A stretch of DNA of 64,000 nt from Isoetes taiwanensis (lineage: Eukaryota > Streptophyta > Lycopodiopsida > Isoetales > Isoetaceae), in the NCBI GenBank assembly GCA_021234155.1, contig JAJEKV010000001.1, forward strand, positions 2,047,927-2,111,926, given 5' to 3'. Under the pieces are notes generated by a model that did no database searches, was not told the origin of the DNA, and worked only from the letters and a program-made list of their open reading frames with translations. This document shows, piece by piece, positions 45,105 to 55,699 of this stretch (position 1 is its first letter; each line of letters opens with the position of its first letter). Position numbers and translations under genes: made by a program.

Positions 45105-46185
45105 ACAGAACTCTTACCCCCAGCAACATATGTGGTCTATTTTCATCATTGCTTCAAATTTATAAATCGCAGCCATATATAGTTTGTCTGCATCTTGTGC
45201 TGCTCTGTGTCAATAAGAAATCACAATCAGGAACAAAAGCGATTTGCAATAATAAGCAAGATAGCACAAATATATCTTAAAAACGATTCTATTTGAATAA
45301 ATCTAGAAAGAGAATGGATATAAACTCCTAACCTCACTTTCTTCATCTGCAATAAGTTGTGCTCGGTAACACAAAGCCAAACCCCAGTTATATAAAGGAT
45401 GTGCCATTCTATATTTCTGACCTGCCTCTGTTAAGAGCTTTTCACACTCCTCTGAGGCTTCTTGAAATGCTTTTCTAAGAATAGAATAGAATAGAGCAAT
45501 CCTCTCTACATCTTGAATTTTCCATTGCTCATTTAATTCCTTAATTGAACCACTCAGGTGTATAAATTGCGTTAGATGGAGGCATCCACTCAAAAGACCT
45601 CCATTCATCAGCCAAGACAACTGCCAAAGAAAGGGAAGTCCTGATTCCCTAGCTGCAGCGAGTGTAGCCCTTTTATCACAGCCACAATAAGTGGAACCAT
45701 CAAAATGCTCTAGCCTGCTTCATACCATAGAGAATGTGTGGCATCAGGAGTTTATCTCCTCAGACCAAAGCCCTAAAGAACAATAGCCTAAAGAAAAGAA
45801 ACCACTCTGTAATATACATCAAGCTGAAAGACGCTCAATAAAATGCAGATCAAATGTAGCGCTTGAGGGTAGAAAGAATTTATGAAGGCCTTTGGCAAAA
45901 AAATGGGTATACTCAACCAACAATAAATAGGAAAGATTAAGTTGCATCAGGCCATAGACGTAAGCACTACAGATCTCCAAGGCCTGAACAATATGCATCT
46001 GCCACAACCTGGTATATGTCGTAAGGTTAACTTTCAAGCTATTTTTTCCACATTCTACCTGCACAGCTTCGTCATCAACATCATATGCCTCTGAACCATA
46101 AACCAGGATTTCACCATGAAGGGGTTTTGCAGCAAAACCATATGCAGATCCATCTATAATTGATTTTATTGAATATGTGCCAGTG
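45105..46185 (-). CDS. HLB1-like TPR protein, partial exons
   Basis: Minus-strand exon-like pieces: 46185-45822 with IDGSAYGFAAKPLHGEIL, VYGSEAYDVDDEAVQ, ALEICSAYVYGLMQL and PSSATFDLHFIERLS; 45620-45333 with ERIALFYSILRKAFQEAS and the TPR helix HPLYNWGLALCYRAQL; and 45204-45130 with DADKLYMAAIYKFEA after an acceptor TTGACACAG. The last two are typical of the plant TPR protein HLB1 (Arabidopsis At5g41950 type), linked to actin and endomembrane traffic. Pieces are separated by intron-sized noncoding DNA, and the frames inside pieces are open. Splice phases do not all fit, so a frameshift or sequence error may be present. The 5' end and remaining TPRs were not found in the window. Confidence 0.55.
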
Positions 46186-46287
46186 TCGGGGTCCCTGATT
46201 TTGTATCCGACGGTAGTTTGATTCCAAAATTAATCTTTGGTGCATGGCAGTTTCTTGCAGCTCAGTCTGTTAAATAAGACCCTGAGC

Positions 46288-46430
46288 CTAGGGAGATTCC
46301 TTTGCCATCTGATGGTTGTATTGCCCAGGATCTGGAAGAAAAAGCATACCAGGAAAATCCGCCAAGACATGGGCCTCGGGAGTTTCTACCCAATTAACTT
46401 GAGTATCAGAAACAGTGCTAACATCTTTGG
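46288..46430 (-). pseudogene. Small heat-shock protein fragment
   Basis: Minus-strand translation contains DTQVNWVETPEAHVLADFPG, close to the start of the alpha-crystallin domain in plant class I small heat-shock proteins (D-W-K-E-T-P-E-A-H-V-F-K-A-D-L-P-G). The rest of the domain is missing and the next residues are unrelated. It lies upstream of the HLB1-like exons on the same strand. A small relic. Confidence 0.5.
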
Positions 46431-46559
46431 CCATTTGGCAGGGGGCAAAAGCTATATACTCTCTCAGTACCTCCAGGCTGAAGCACCTCCAGGCCATCGC
46501 TAGAACCTTCACCCTAACCCGAAACACAATCTTTCCTCTTTAAGGTCACCATGCTCCTC

Positions 46560-47500
46560 CATACAAAAATCGTTGCCCTAGAGAAATTCTAACAAAAGAA
46601 AGGTAAGTTGGAAGGGCATGATGATGCCACATGGCCAAATCAATCTGAGCCACTCAATCTAGGGCTGGGTCCAACACTTACACTATAACATTATAATATA
46701 AGATATGGCCTATGTCATCTTGTGCTTGTATAGCTATTTAGTTGATGATCTTTGGATGGGCCACCCTCGTGGTGGTATATTATTTTGGGCATGATTGTTG
46801 TGTGCTAATATGTATGAACATCTGTTGTATAGGATTCCCATAGATAAGATAAGATAAGATAAGATAAGAAATTTTTACGTCCACGGGAACCCAACGGGTT
46901 ATGGGACGGCACATGCAAGGGCAACAGCCCATCTAAAACCTGGGGACTAGGCCCCATCACCAAACACAATAACCAAATATTAAAAGACTACCAAGAATAA
47001 GATAAGATAATGCTAATGCTAGTGGTAAACTTATGCTTCTAAAATTATCTCCAAGGATTGGAAGGCACCTCAGGTGCTCCCTCCAGGACACTTGGCCATC
47101 CTAGGTGGTCCGGAGTTAGACAAATGGCCCTTCCATGATGATGTAATTGCCATGAGAGGGGAATTTTCATTATTTATATGATGGGAGCATCATTATATAT
47201 GCGGGAGCATCGGTGGTATCATAGCATGATTTTGATGGACCAAATCATTTGCACTGGCCATAGCCTAACTCATTAGGTTGGTTGGTTGTAGGAGACTTTG
47301 TCTTAGGTTAAACTACCCCAATTCTATAGTTAGGTTGTGTGATGGCCTAGTTACGAGAGGATTAAACTACTTAGGTATGAGGGTATAAGCTAATATGGTA
47401 AGTATGTTAAGTTGTAGAGAAAAGAGATCCCTCGTTTTCAAGGGCCATAACCTTTTCTAGATAACTCGGATGGAGGCAATTTTTGCACCAACGTGTCGAG
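46560..47500. other. Repeat-like noncoding stretch with a possible LTR end
   Basis: No gene is seen. A (GATAA)n run occupies 46843-46869. At 47214-47228 the sequence TGGTATCATAGCATG resembles a tRNA-iMet primer-binding site, so the bases before it may be the end of an LTR, but no second LTR copy was found to confirm this. Confidence 0.35.
47214..47228 (+). other. Possible isolated primer-binding site
   Basis: TGGTATCATAGCATG keeps TGGTATCA and AGC in the positions used by initiator-Met-primed LTR elements (compare 11324-11339 and 51097-51108). No capsid or pol sequence follows, so this would be a remnant. Confidence 0.3.
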
Positions 47501-47501
47501 C

Positions 47502-48060
47502 ATTTTTTTTTTATTGCTACTGCTTGTTGAGCTCAAATGCATATACATTATCTTATACTTGGTATACCCAATAAATAAGTGTGCATTAATATTATCTATT
47601 GGAACATTGTATAATAGGTGGATTTTTGAGAAAGTAAGGAAGATCCAAATTTCGCAGAAGGTAAACTTTATATAGCATTTTTTTAGGGCTAGGCCAAGAA
47701 TTGAATTCGAGCGACTTGAATTCGGCCTCACCTGTTTAAGACTCTGGAAGTTAATATCGGCAAGGCTCAAAATCCATGATTTACATTGCAAATATCCAGT
47801 GCTTATTAGGGACTAACATTTAGGGCTTTTTGGGTTGCCCTAATATGCATGCCGTTGAGCAGCTACCTCTGACTGCCAGTTATGGAAATGCTAAGGAAAT
47901 GCTCTGGTGAGTATCATCGTAACTAAGAAGCTGACTCTCAACTCTAAACCGCTTCGACAAGAGCTAGAGGCTATAGCACGATGGTTTTGGCAAAGGCAAA
48001 GTGTATAAATTCGAGGAGGCTCGAGAGGAATGTTTGGCGGAAAACGTAGCCAAATACTAG
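47502..48060 (+). repeat. Dispersed direct repeat, left copy
   Basis: Nearly identical to 63464-64000. Shared text runs from TTTTTTTATTGCT through CTTGAATTCGGCCTCACC to AGGAATGTTTGGC. Differences are single bases and small indels, again mostly near C/G runs. It holds a possible coding patch (KLTLNSKPLRQELEAIA, 47925-47975) of unknown family. The left boundary is sharp at a T-run. Confidence 0.85.
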
Positions 48061-49426
48061 CCCATCAAAAAGGACTTTGTTTTTATGAAGTCGAGACATT
48101 TGGAGGATGAAAAGAGTGAGTTTTAACCTGCAAGTGCTCTGGTTTTTGCTCTCAAAGGGACTCTATGGCATTTGGCGGAGAAGACATGAAGTTCATCTCT
48201 ACACGAGTTGTAATGACTGTTTACTTGCGAAAAATGAGGACATGGACTCAGATGATAACCAGGTTTGCATGAGATGTTGCTTTTGGTTTTTCTAAACAGT
48301 TATAAGCAAGCATACAAAGTGTACTACTGAAGATCTGAGATCTTATGTTTACACATGAATTACATTCAGAATAATACTTCTTTCTCTGCAGACAAAATAT
48401 CAGATGCGTGAATACTTGGACAGGAATTACATGCCTATCTAGATCACACTAATACACTTAGATATTAACGATGATTACTTGCTTATGAGGAATGGCTTTT
48501 ATATTTGAATAGCGTAAAAAGGTCTTATGTTCTCGATAATGATTAAGTACTTCAATAAATTCAAATGAGAGATGCGAAATTAGGCATACTTGCAAAGGGA
48601 AGTCTGGCCCTTAGAATATTACAAGGGTAGATATATTAAATACATGCAGGCATGCACTTGTTGTTAGAAATGCAATTCATGCATTGATAACATAAGCCAA
48701 GTTTGCTTATTTGATGTCATACTGGAAAGATGTTGACTGCAAGCAATGAATTATGCGATACATAGCATCTTTAATTAAAGGCACAATGGGTAATCAGCGA
48801 AGAGCTGAAAATCCCAATGTACCTTTTGGCCCTTGCCCTGATACCGTTTTTACGCTAACAGGGTATTGTTTGGCTGCAGGTACGGGATTTTCTTCCCATT
48901 GTTCCCTTTGCTTTGTAGGTTGGATTTGGCTTCAAGGATGATGGAGAAATGCAAGAGTTCATGACCTTGATACTTTCAAGGAGGTTACAGAAAAAAAATA
49001 TGACTAGTACATAGTTAAAGCATAATGATTAAGTTAGCTAGTTTGCTTTCTTGTGCTGCTTTGAATATTTATATTGAACATGACAGGTGATAAGAACAGA
49101 TCTGAATCCTTGTTAAATATGTGAATATGAATACAGGAATTTGACCCAACATATTTTTATGTCAAACCTATTTATCTTTAGGCCTAAATTGGGGCTGATG
49201 TTAGTTGAAACTGATGCTTTACGTCATGCATAAGATATGTTTCAATAAGTCATTCATGACAATGACTGTAGAATTTGGAATATAGTTTGTTATGTTATAT
49301 GATAACATTGATCGTACACCCATCTAGGACTTTAACGGTTCTCGTATGGCGGATAAGGCGACAAAGGATTGACCAATCTTTGATGTTTGTGCTAGTATTG
49401 ACTAGTTCAAGCGGGTTTTTCCATGA
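48060..49426. other. No confident gene
   Basis: A short frame near 48160-48265 (YTSCNDCLLAKNEDMDSDDN) is faintly like a copia RT segment, but too weak to call. The rest is AT-rich and noncoding up to the chromovirus LTR. Confidence 0.35.
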
Positions 49427-51096
49427 TGTTGACGTTCCAAAGGCCGATACTCACCCCGGGGCGTACTCCGTCTTGCCGCCACGCAGTATTACCGCCCACT
49501 CCGGTGGCGTTGCATGCGCTGGCTGTAGCCGGTGAGTAGCCCTAGGGGCAACTTGCGAAATATGTGCAACTATTAATGTGCACATTTTCCAATGAACACA
49601 TTAATGTGGGCACACATTTCCAAGTGGACACTTCATGCCAAGTGGGCTACACCCATAGGTGCAATTAATGTGCACATTTTCCAATGTACACATTAATGTG
49701 GGCACACATTTCCATGTGTGCACATTTGGCCACCTAGCCCTTAAAGGCAAGTGGGCCCATGTTCCAATTATCCCACATGCCCAAGGGGATAATTGGAAAC
49801 CCTAACCAACTCCCCTTGTCTATATAGGTAGGAAACCCTAACTAGCCCAATTTTTCGATTTTAGGGCTTTGGGGACTTGTTTTGTTTTGGCCTCAGCGGC
49901 CAAAACCGCATCGAACTTCGGACTAGGAGAGTTGCATCCTTAGTTTCTCTAGATTGGCGTTTTGGCGAGGATGGTGAAGCTCAGGTCGGGGGAGCCCCTC
50001 AAGGATCGGTATTTGGCCAATTAGATAGTCTAAACCCTATTTTAGTCATTGAATGGGTAGGTTTAGCCTATTAGATTGGCCATCCGGATCTCTAGATAGC
50101 GATTCTAACTAAAGAACCTAACTCTATGTTGTGGGTTAGATCTTGTTCTTTAGTTCTTACGTGATGTATATGGATGATGTATCTCTATGAACTCCTTGTA
50201 TTGGGAAGGGGGTAGAGACCTAAAGCTTTGTAGTTGATGCTCCTAGAGTAGCCTCTCTAGCACCTGCTTGTAGATTAGGCACGTGCACAAGAGCCACACC
50301 GAGGGATGTGGGTGTGAAGGGGCGGGCAGAGAAGGAGGATCATGTCACGACTCATGAACGGTTCCTCGGGTGTGTAAGGCCCTAAGGGAACCCTTGTGGC
50401 TAGGTCAATGGCTTGCCAATCGCGTGCGGGGCAAGGCATGGGCTCGACACCCGTGGGGTGGTGTTCACCTTCCAGTGGGTTCCCGGTCGAATCTGGAGGC
50501 GGTGGCCCTCTAGCCACCTTGAGTCAGCATGTAGATCTCACGGGGAGTGATCCCTACACGCCCCCATGGGCTGGGAAGATGAGCCGGGAGTAGCCCTCTT
50601 GGCTATGCATCCCGTGGGCTACGGTCAGTCCCGACACTCTTTGAGACCACTCTCGCAAAGTGTGCGCCTGAGGGGCGGATGGGTGGACAACCTAAGCCAT
50701 GTTCATATGCCAGCCAAATCCATTGCCATGAATTACATGCCGCAATGAACTCACGGAGACCAAGCCGTCAGGTCATCCCTTGGCGAGCCTTGGGTAGGAT
50801 TTCCTATGTCTTGATCTTGATCTTTGTCTATGCAGATATGTGGAGGACCATCCATTGATGGTCATATGATGTTGATGTATGTGCTACTGACATGTATGTT
50901 TACACTTCCGCAGACTAGGTAGGCCACGAGGAAGGCGAGGGTGCAATGACCCTTCCACTCTTCCCACCGGAACCCGACACGTTTGCGGTGTCATGTGGAG
51001 GGCCCCCGCCATTAGCATGGAGCTGGTATGGGGATGAACTCTCTGTTTGCATCACGGTGAGTGCAACTGCAGTATACAGTAGGGAGGGCGTCACGG
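49427..51096 (+). repeat. Chromovirus 5' LTR
   Basis: It aligns along its length with 61070-62730. It contains an internal duplication: AATGTGCACATTTTCCAATG followed by ACACATTAATGTGGGCACAC occurs at 49575 and again at 49665, in both LTRs. A probable promoter lies near TGTCTATATAGGTAGG (49817-49832, TATATA), before a leader starting AGGAAACCCTAACTAGCCC. It ends GGGCGTCAC just before the primer-binding site. Confidence 0.85.
49822..49828 (+). promoter_or_regulatory. Likely LTR TATA box
   Basis: TATATAG in a TCTATATAGG context lies about 400 bp into the LTR. The same box, CTATATAGAG, is kept in the 3' LTR near 61467. The position and context fit the U3/R junction of a plant LTR. Confidence 0.5.
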
Positions 51097-51108
51097 TGGT
51101 ATCGAGCA
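51097..51108 (+). other. Primer-binding site (tRNA-iMet type)
   Basis: TGGTATCGAGCA directly follows the 5' LTR end. It matches the initiator-Met primer site TGGTATCAGAGC apart from a lost A and shifted G, which may be a sequence error. Confidence 0.75.
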
Positions 51109-51294
51109 ATGTTCTTGAGACCAAGAGCAAAGCACCGACCATGCTCCCGATAGTACTAACTTGATAGGACCCTCAAACCTCAGTAGCGGGAAAATTTTTT
51201 CTTTCCACAGGGGTAGAGCTAGTAATTATCTAAGATTAGGATAATTAGAGAACATAGGCACTTAAAAGATCCTACTAAAATTCAAGCACTTTTT

Positions 51295-51380
51295 GCCAAT
51301 GACTCCAAGAGTGCGCCCGGAGCATGTTAGGTTCAGACCTAATGGCCCTTTCGCGCACTCTTAGAGTCGTCACCCCATAT
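51295..51380 (+). repeat. Leader double hairpin, copy 1
   Basis: The outer stem GACTCCAAGAGTGCGC pairs with GCGCACTCTTAGAGTC, and the inner stem GTTAGGT pairs with ACCTAA. The loop is short. One of four such units in the element leader and gag region. Confidence 0.8.
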
Positions 51381-51501
51381 AAACCCTAGAACTTGACCTT
51401 AGGAACTCCAAATGGTAAGATAAAAGATGAAATCCCGATCAAAAGAGTTCGAAATAGCTAGAATTGTATGTTAAAACATCCGAAAAACATTAAGTACAAG
51501 T

Positions 51502-51600
51502 CACTTTTGGAGCAATGACTCCAAGAGTGGCTTGAGCATAGTTAGGTCCCAACCTAACACCCCCCGCGCACTCTTAGAGTCATCCCCAAAAGTGACCCTT
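51502..51600 (+). repeat. Leader double hairpin, copy 2
   Basis: Same core as copy 1 (outer GACTCCAAGAGTG/GCACTCTTAGAGTC, inner GTTAGGT/ACCTAAC with TCCCA between). Here pairing extends outward through CACTTTTGG on the left and CCAAAAGTG on the right, for a stem of about 30 bp. Confidence 0.85.
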
Positions 51601-51717
51601 TAAAATTGATTGTAAATTAATAAAAGGGTCAAAGTAATGATAGGATCCTGCTTAAAATGCTTAAATTAGGGGAGTATGACATGTAAATTGTGTAAATTGG
51701 GTGTGTTGGAGAGAAGA

Positions 51718-51795
51718 CCGGCGACTCCAAGAGTGGCCGGAGCATAGTTAGGTCCCAACCTAACACCCTCCGCGCACTCTTAGAGCCATTCGAAG
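51718..51795 (+). repeat. Leader double hairpin, copy 3
   Basis: Core GACTCCAAGAGTGGC, inner GTTAGGTCCCAACCTAAC, then GCGCACTCTTAGAGCC. It lies 206 bp after copy 2, while copies 1 and 2 are 217 bp apart. Confidence 0.8.
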
Positions 51796-52004
51796 AAGCA
51801 GCACCAAACAAGACCCCAATTCCGCCCAAGGCAGAGACTTTTGCCAAAGAAACAAAACCACAGAAGATTAAATCGACCAAACCCTAAAAATCCAACCCTA
51901 TAAATTACGGGACATAGGCTCATTTTAGGGTTTTTCGTGCTTCCACGAGCTCCTTCTCATTAGCCGATCTTTTGGCCCTGCTCCAAATCGGGCGATGTGG
52001 CACA

Positions 52005-52130
52005 ATGGCTAGGACCAAACAAACCGCCCATAAGCCAAAGAAGGAAGATAGGCCCGGCCCCAAGTGCTTTCACTTGGTGAGCGAAGAAGCTCAAAGAATT
52101 TACGACAAAGCGAAGGTGACATGGAGCTGA
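52005..52130 (+). CDS. Short frame with histone-H3-tail-like start
   Basis: The ATG at 52005 lies in a good context (CACAATGG) and opens a 41-codon frame, MARTKQTAHKPKKED and onward, before a TGA at 52128. The first eight residues equal the start of histone H3 (M-A-R-T-K-Q-T-A), with His where H3 has Arg8. In position it would be the N-terminus of the element's Gag, since Lys/Glu-rich frames follow without a gap, and the stop may be a mutation. This could be chance, or tail mimicry of chromatin readers. The element also carries a chromodomain, so a link to histone recognition is conceivable but unproven. Confidence 0.55.
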   Translation: MARTKQTAHKPKKEDRPGPKCFHLVSEEAQRIYDKAKVTWS

Positions 52131-53200
52131 CCTAGGTATTACAGAATTTGAGAGGGCTGGAGGAAAGAAGAAAAAGCAAAGAGGAAAGAAGAAAAAGGCC
52201 AAGAAGAAAGTTATAAGGCAAGAAGAAGAGAAGAAAGAGCCAAGAGGAAGGAGGAGAAAGCGAAATGTATGTATGAGGAGGTTGCAGAACTTAAGACCAC
52301 CAATGAAGGAACAAAGAACCAAGAACAGAGAGGACCTCAACCCCAAAGGAAAAAGGGTAATGACCCAAGAACCCTAAAAGAAGAGAAGAACCCTGGGCTT
52401 GCCAGATCTATAAACGAGCTAACCGGCTTAACAATCCCCAACCTCGCTCTGGAGGAGACCTGCCGATATAGCAAGCATTCTTGGAGGCAACCCTTTCGAA
52501 CGAGAATCCTCACAAATAGCACTTAACCCCAACCCAAACAGAGGAAATCCAGGAAGTTTTCAAAGCCCAACCCAAAACCAGCTTTGAGACATATCAGCAT
52601 TATCCTACCTCCCCGCTGCCCCCACCATTCTCAGATGGCAAGAAGCAAAGAAGCCAGATGCAGAGAAGGCAATGAAGAAAGCAAACTAAAACCGCCTCGA
52701 GACTCATAATCTTAGGACCCGAGAGAGGAGGTACAAGAAAGAGTTAGCAGATTACAAAATATACAAGAAGATGCACGAAGACTACGCAGCCTACTACTGA
52801 AGCAAGCGAGGGGTCAAAGCCCGAAGGGAGGAGGCCAACTTCGAGGGAAGCATTCGGCTCAAACCCCGCGAGAGCTACGGAACCCCCAAGAAGCCTATGA
52901 AGAGATCCCAAGACTCCCTTTTGCGAGCCTTGCGGAAATCAAGCACTTCAAAGGACTCTGATGGATTCCTCATCCAGAGGCGGACATTCGGAGGTTTGTC
53001 AGAAATTTTGTGGGAGTTCGACCCCAACAAGCGGTAACCAACGACATGTTACTCGCTTTACAAACAGCGTGAGATGGAGGTTGTACATCACTTTGAAGAT
53101 TCATTAGCATGCACTCTCCATGGAAAAAGAGTCATCCTTGACCAAAGGATATGAGGCTGGCTAAGTACATCAAGCGGAGGGGACTAATAGAAGGGAAATT
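52131..53200 (+). pseudogene. Charged coiled-coil-like part of Gag region
   Basis: After the TGA at 52128 the frames are dominated by Lys, Glu and Arg, with repeated KRKEEKAK-type steps (52140-52260), as in a long charged helix. One open frame (52269-52523) reads MYEEVAELK, then SINELTGLTIPNLALEET. Further stretches, such as FASLAEIKHFKGL near 52935, are open in other frames. No enzyme domain is seen. In some plant Ty3 elements such charged regions precede the capsid. Many stops and shifts. Confidence 0.45.
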
Positions 53201-53327
53201 AATTTTTTTGTAACTAACGGGATCATATCAGATGTATAAAATTTTGAATAATAAAATATATAGTTGTTTAAGATTGTATATTCATTAGGCACGGTATTAA
53301 TTTTGGAACAATTGGAGTAATTTCACC

Positions 53328-53408
53328 AATGACTCCAAGAGTGCGCTTGAGAGCATAGTTAGGTCCCAACCTAACACCCCTCCAGCGACTCTTAGAGCCG
53401 CTGAACTT
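53328..53408 (+). repeat. Double hairpin, copy 4
   Basis: Core GACTCCAAGAGTGCGC with a two-base insertion after it, inner GTTAGGTCCCAACCTAAC, then CGACTCTTAGAGCC. It lies 1.6 kb after copy 3, between the charged region and the next open frame. Confidence 0.8.
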
Positions 53409-53689
53409 CCCAAGTTCATAACTTGAGCTAGACATACCCAAATCGACCAAAATTTGTTGCATTAGAACCCTAAGACTATAGGCAAGCCACTTGAGCCTCA
53501 AATTAACCAAGAAACATTAGCCTCATCCCAAATGTCAGGAGTTTTAGAAACCCTAAAAAATTTTAGGGCATAAATTCCCTATATATATCCCCGCATAACC
53601 CCCAAGCCTCAACCCGCAGGCTGCTCACGCAATTGAGGCGAAACATTAGTCGCCCCCGGTTTAACCGGCAGCTCCTAGTTAGTTTAACA

Positions 53690-54057
53690 TCGGCAAAGAC
53701 GCTCTTAGCCATGGCTCTGAAGCCTTCATCGGTTGGTATAAGCGCCTCCCCACATCATTTGAAGTAGATGTCAATATAGTATTCCAAGTATTTTCAAAAG
53801 AATTTGACCCTTTCAGCAACCCACGAACTCCAATCCTTTCGCCCGGCAAGTCCCGGGAATTCCAAGAGAAAGTTGTCCCTAGCTTACGGAAGATACCGCC
53901 ATGCATAGGGTACTTTGTACCAAGGACCGCATTGCAAGCAGCCCTCGGTCATGTACCCAATATTGCCAAGGCATTGAGGGCAGAACCAAGCTTACCAACC
54001 TACATGACCCTAACAAGCAATGGCAAAGTCTTCTTCTCCTACAACCGCGACCTTTAG
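53690..54057 (+). pseudogene. Open stretch of unknown function in chromovirus
   Basis: About 120 codons without a stop and without an initial ATG, bounded by TAG upstream and TAG at 54055. It contains SEAFIGWYKRLPTSFEVDVN, KEFDPFSNPRTPILSPGKS, SLRKIPPCIGYFVPRTALQA and a final KVFFSYNRDL. Composition and codon use look like real coding sequence, but I recognise no family. It could be an extra Gag segment or an additional protein carried by this element family. A frame of similar character continues with interruptions to 54573. Confidence 0.5.
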
Positions 54058-54366
54058 CATTTATATCTAGTATATAGGCAAGAAACCGTAATAGGTGAAC
54101 CATCAATTCAGCAGCTAGAAGTCACACCCTTGGGACGAAGCGTGAGCAACCCCTGCTTGAAATCTGAAGAGACCATAGCAGAAGCATCCGAAGAGAGTGA
54201 AGACGAAAAGCAGGAAGCGAGGATGACATAGAGGTGGGACCTGGAGGAGGCAGGGAAGCGAAACAAGACATCACCCGGGCAGCCGCGGGACCACCCGAAG
54301 GATTGCACAACCAATCGGGCTGGGAATAACAAGTCTAGCACCGGTCATAGTGAAGGACGGGAATTC

Positions 54367-54573
54367 TTGCCGCTAAATGACATCAAAAAACCTCCCGAAT
54401 GCGGGGACAGAGGCTACGTCGATGAACTCCTTCACCTCCCTATGGCAACAGCGGATCTAGAAGACTTCATCGACCAAGAAGCGGAAGATTTTCGGTACAA
54501 ATACGAGAGGCATCTACTTACACAGGACACACCATCTGGGACATTGGAAACTACGGCACTATCGGAGGTATGA
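54367..54573 (+). pseudogene. Acidic open stretch, continuation of the unknown region
   Basis: A 68-codon frame with MPLNDIKKPPECGDRGYVDE, then DLEDFIDQEAEDFRYKYERH. It is probably part of the same polyprotein as 53690-54057, with a lost frame between. No domain recognised. Confidence 0.4.
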
Positions 54574-54599
54574 TGTCGGGAGGAACTTCCCTACCGGAG

Positions 54600-55590
54600 G
54601 AGGAGTTTATAACGCCGAGCGCGAGATGGGAATAAGGGGAAGACAACAAAATGCTTGCAAGGGGAGCCTTCTTCCTCACAAGAACGGGATAGCAAAAAAT
54701 TCAAGGGAGAGCCACAAGCGACAAGTGTACGAGCGCTCTTCCAAGATTACAAGGAATTAGTTCAAGTACCCGTGGACCGGTATGCATCAAGGCGCGGGGG
54801 CACCTCGAGGGGCGTGGAGGAGTACGGGGCAAACACTCAAATATTACCTTCGGCTCTAATGGGCGGTAGAGTAATAATATTTAAGGCGCTTCAGCCCCCA
54901 CGGAGAGGAAAAGGTCTGCGAATCTTTGGTAGCACTTTCGGGGATTTGGCATGCACTTTATCGAGAAAAAGGTGGACCATGTCATTTTAGTGAAGTTTTT
55001 TGCCTTGGGCATCTTGACCGCAGCACCCCACAACCGACAAGGTAGGTTGGCGAAACAGAGACTCATACCTCCCATAGGCGGGTGGAAGAGCTAGCATCCG
55101 CCATCCAGGGGAACGACAAGGGATATACTCGAGGGAACTTGGGAAGTACAGTGGAGGTACAGCCAAGTAAAGAAGTTTCTCGAGGACAACCCGTCTTACT
55201 GGCGATTTCAAGACTAGTCCGACTCTTGATCAGGAGACTTTTTGTATCTAAAATATTATATGATATATGAATATAAATCCTATTGCATTTTAAATGTTTT
55301 GTTGATGTATTTTGCCCCACAATTATACCAACAAGCATAATCAATGCAAAGAGAACAAAGGAACTAATCATATAACCATGAATTGCTTGTGCATGCGACT
55401 AGAGGCCTAAGCGAGGGAGCGACAGCTGCTGAGATCTTATAGAAGAGCAAACCCCACCCGGACCACCCGGCAAGGAACCTATTTGAGGATATGGAACCCA
55501 TGACCCCAGAGAGGAGGAGATAGCCCGGATGAGGGCGGACTGGAGCAGATAAAGGCATTACTTGTCCAAAAGGCGAGTGGGTTAGGTGGG
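54600..55590 (+). pseudogene. Unassigned Gag-region remnants
   Basis: Broken frames: 54655-54990 with VRALFQDYKELVQVPVDRYA, then FALGILTAAPHNRQGRL (about 55000) and KKFLEDNPSYWRFQD (about 55170-55215). AT-rich, possibly foreign sequence lies at 55240-55400, where base composition changes abruptly. Not assigned to a domain. Confidence 0.35.
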
Positions 55591-55699
55591 CAACCTTTCG
55601 ATTGCATAAGCATCAGCTGGGAGGCGGGGAAAAGACAAGAAGAGGAGCAAGAGAAGGAGATCCTCCGGCGGGAATCTTCGGAGCTCAAGCTCGGACTCA

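Noticed and set aside
46843-46869. (GATAA)n as a GATA-factor array
   Set aside because: A short pentanucleotide microsatellite is a simpler explanation, with no promoter next to it.
48107-48295. Possible copia RT fragment (KGLYGI...YTSCNDC)
   Set aside because: Only a loose likeness over about 30 residues; the Y-V-D-D motif is absent.
51295-53408. CRISPR-like array from the repeated GACTCCAAGAGTG units
   Set aside because: Only four units with irregular spacing, each a self-complementary double hairpin, inside a plant retrotransposon; no cas genes.
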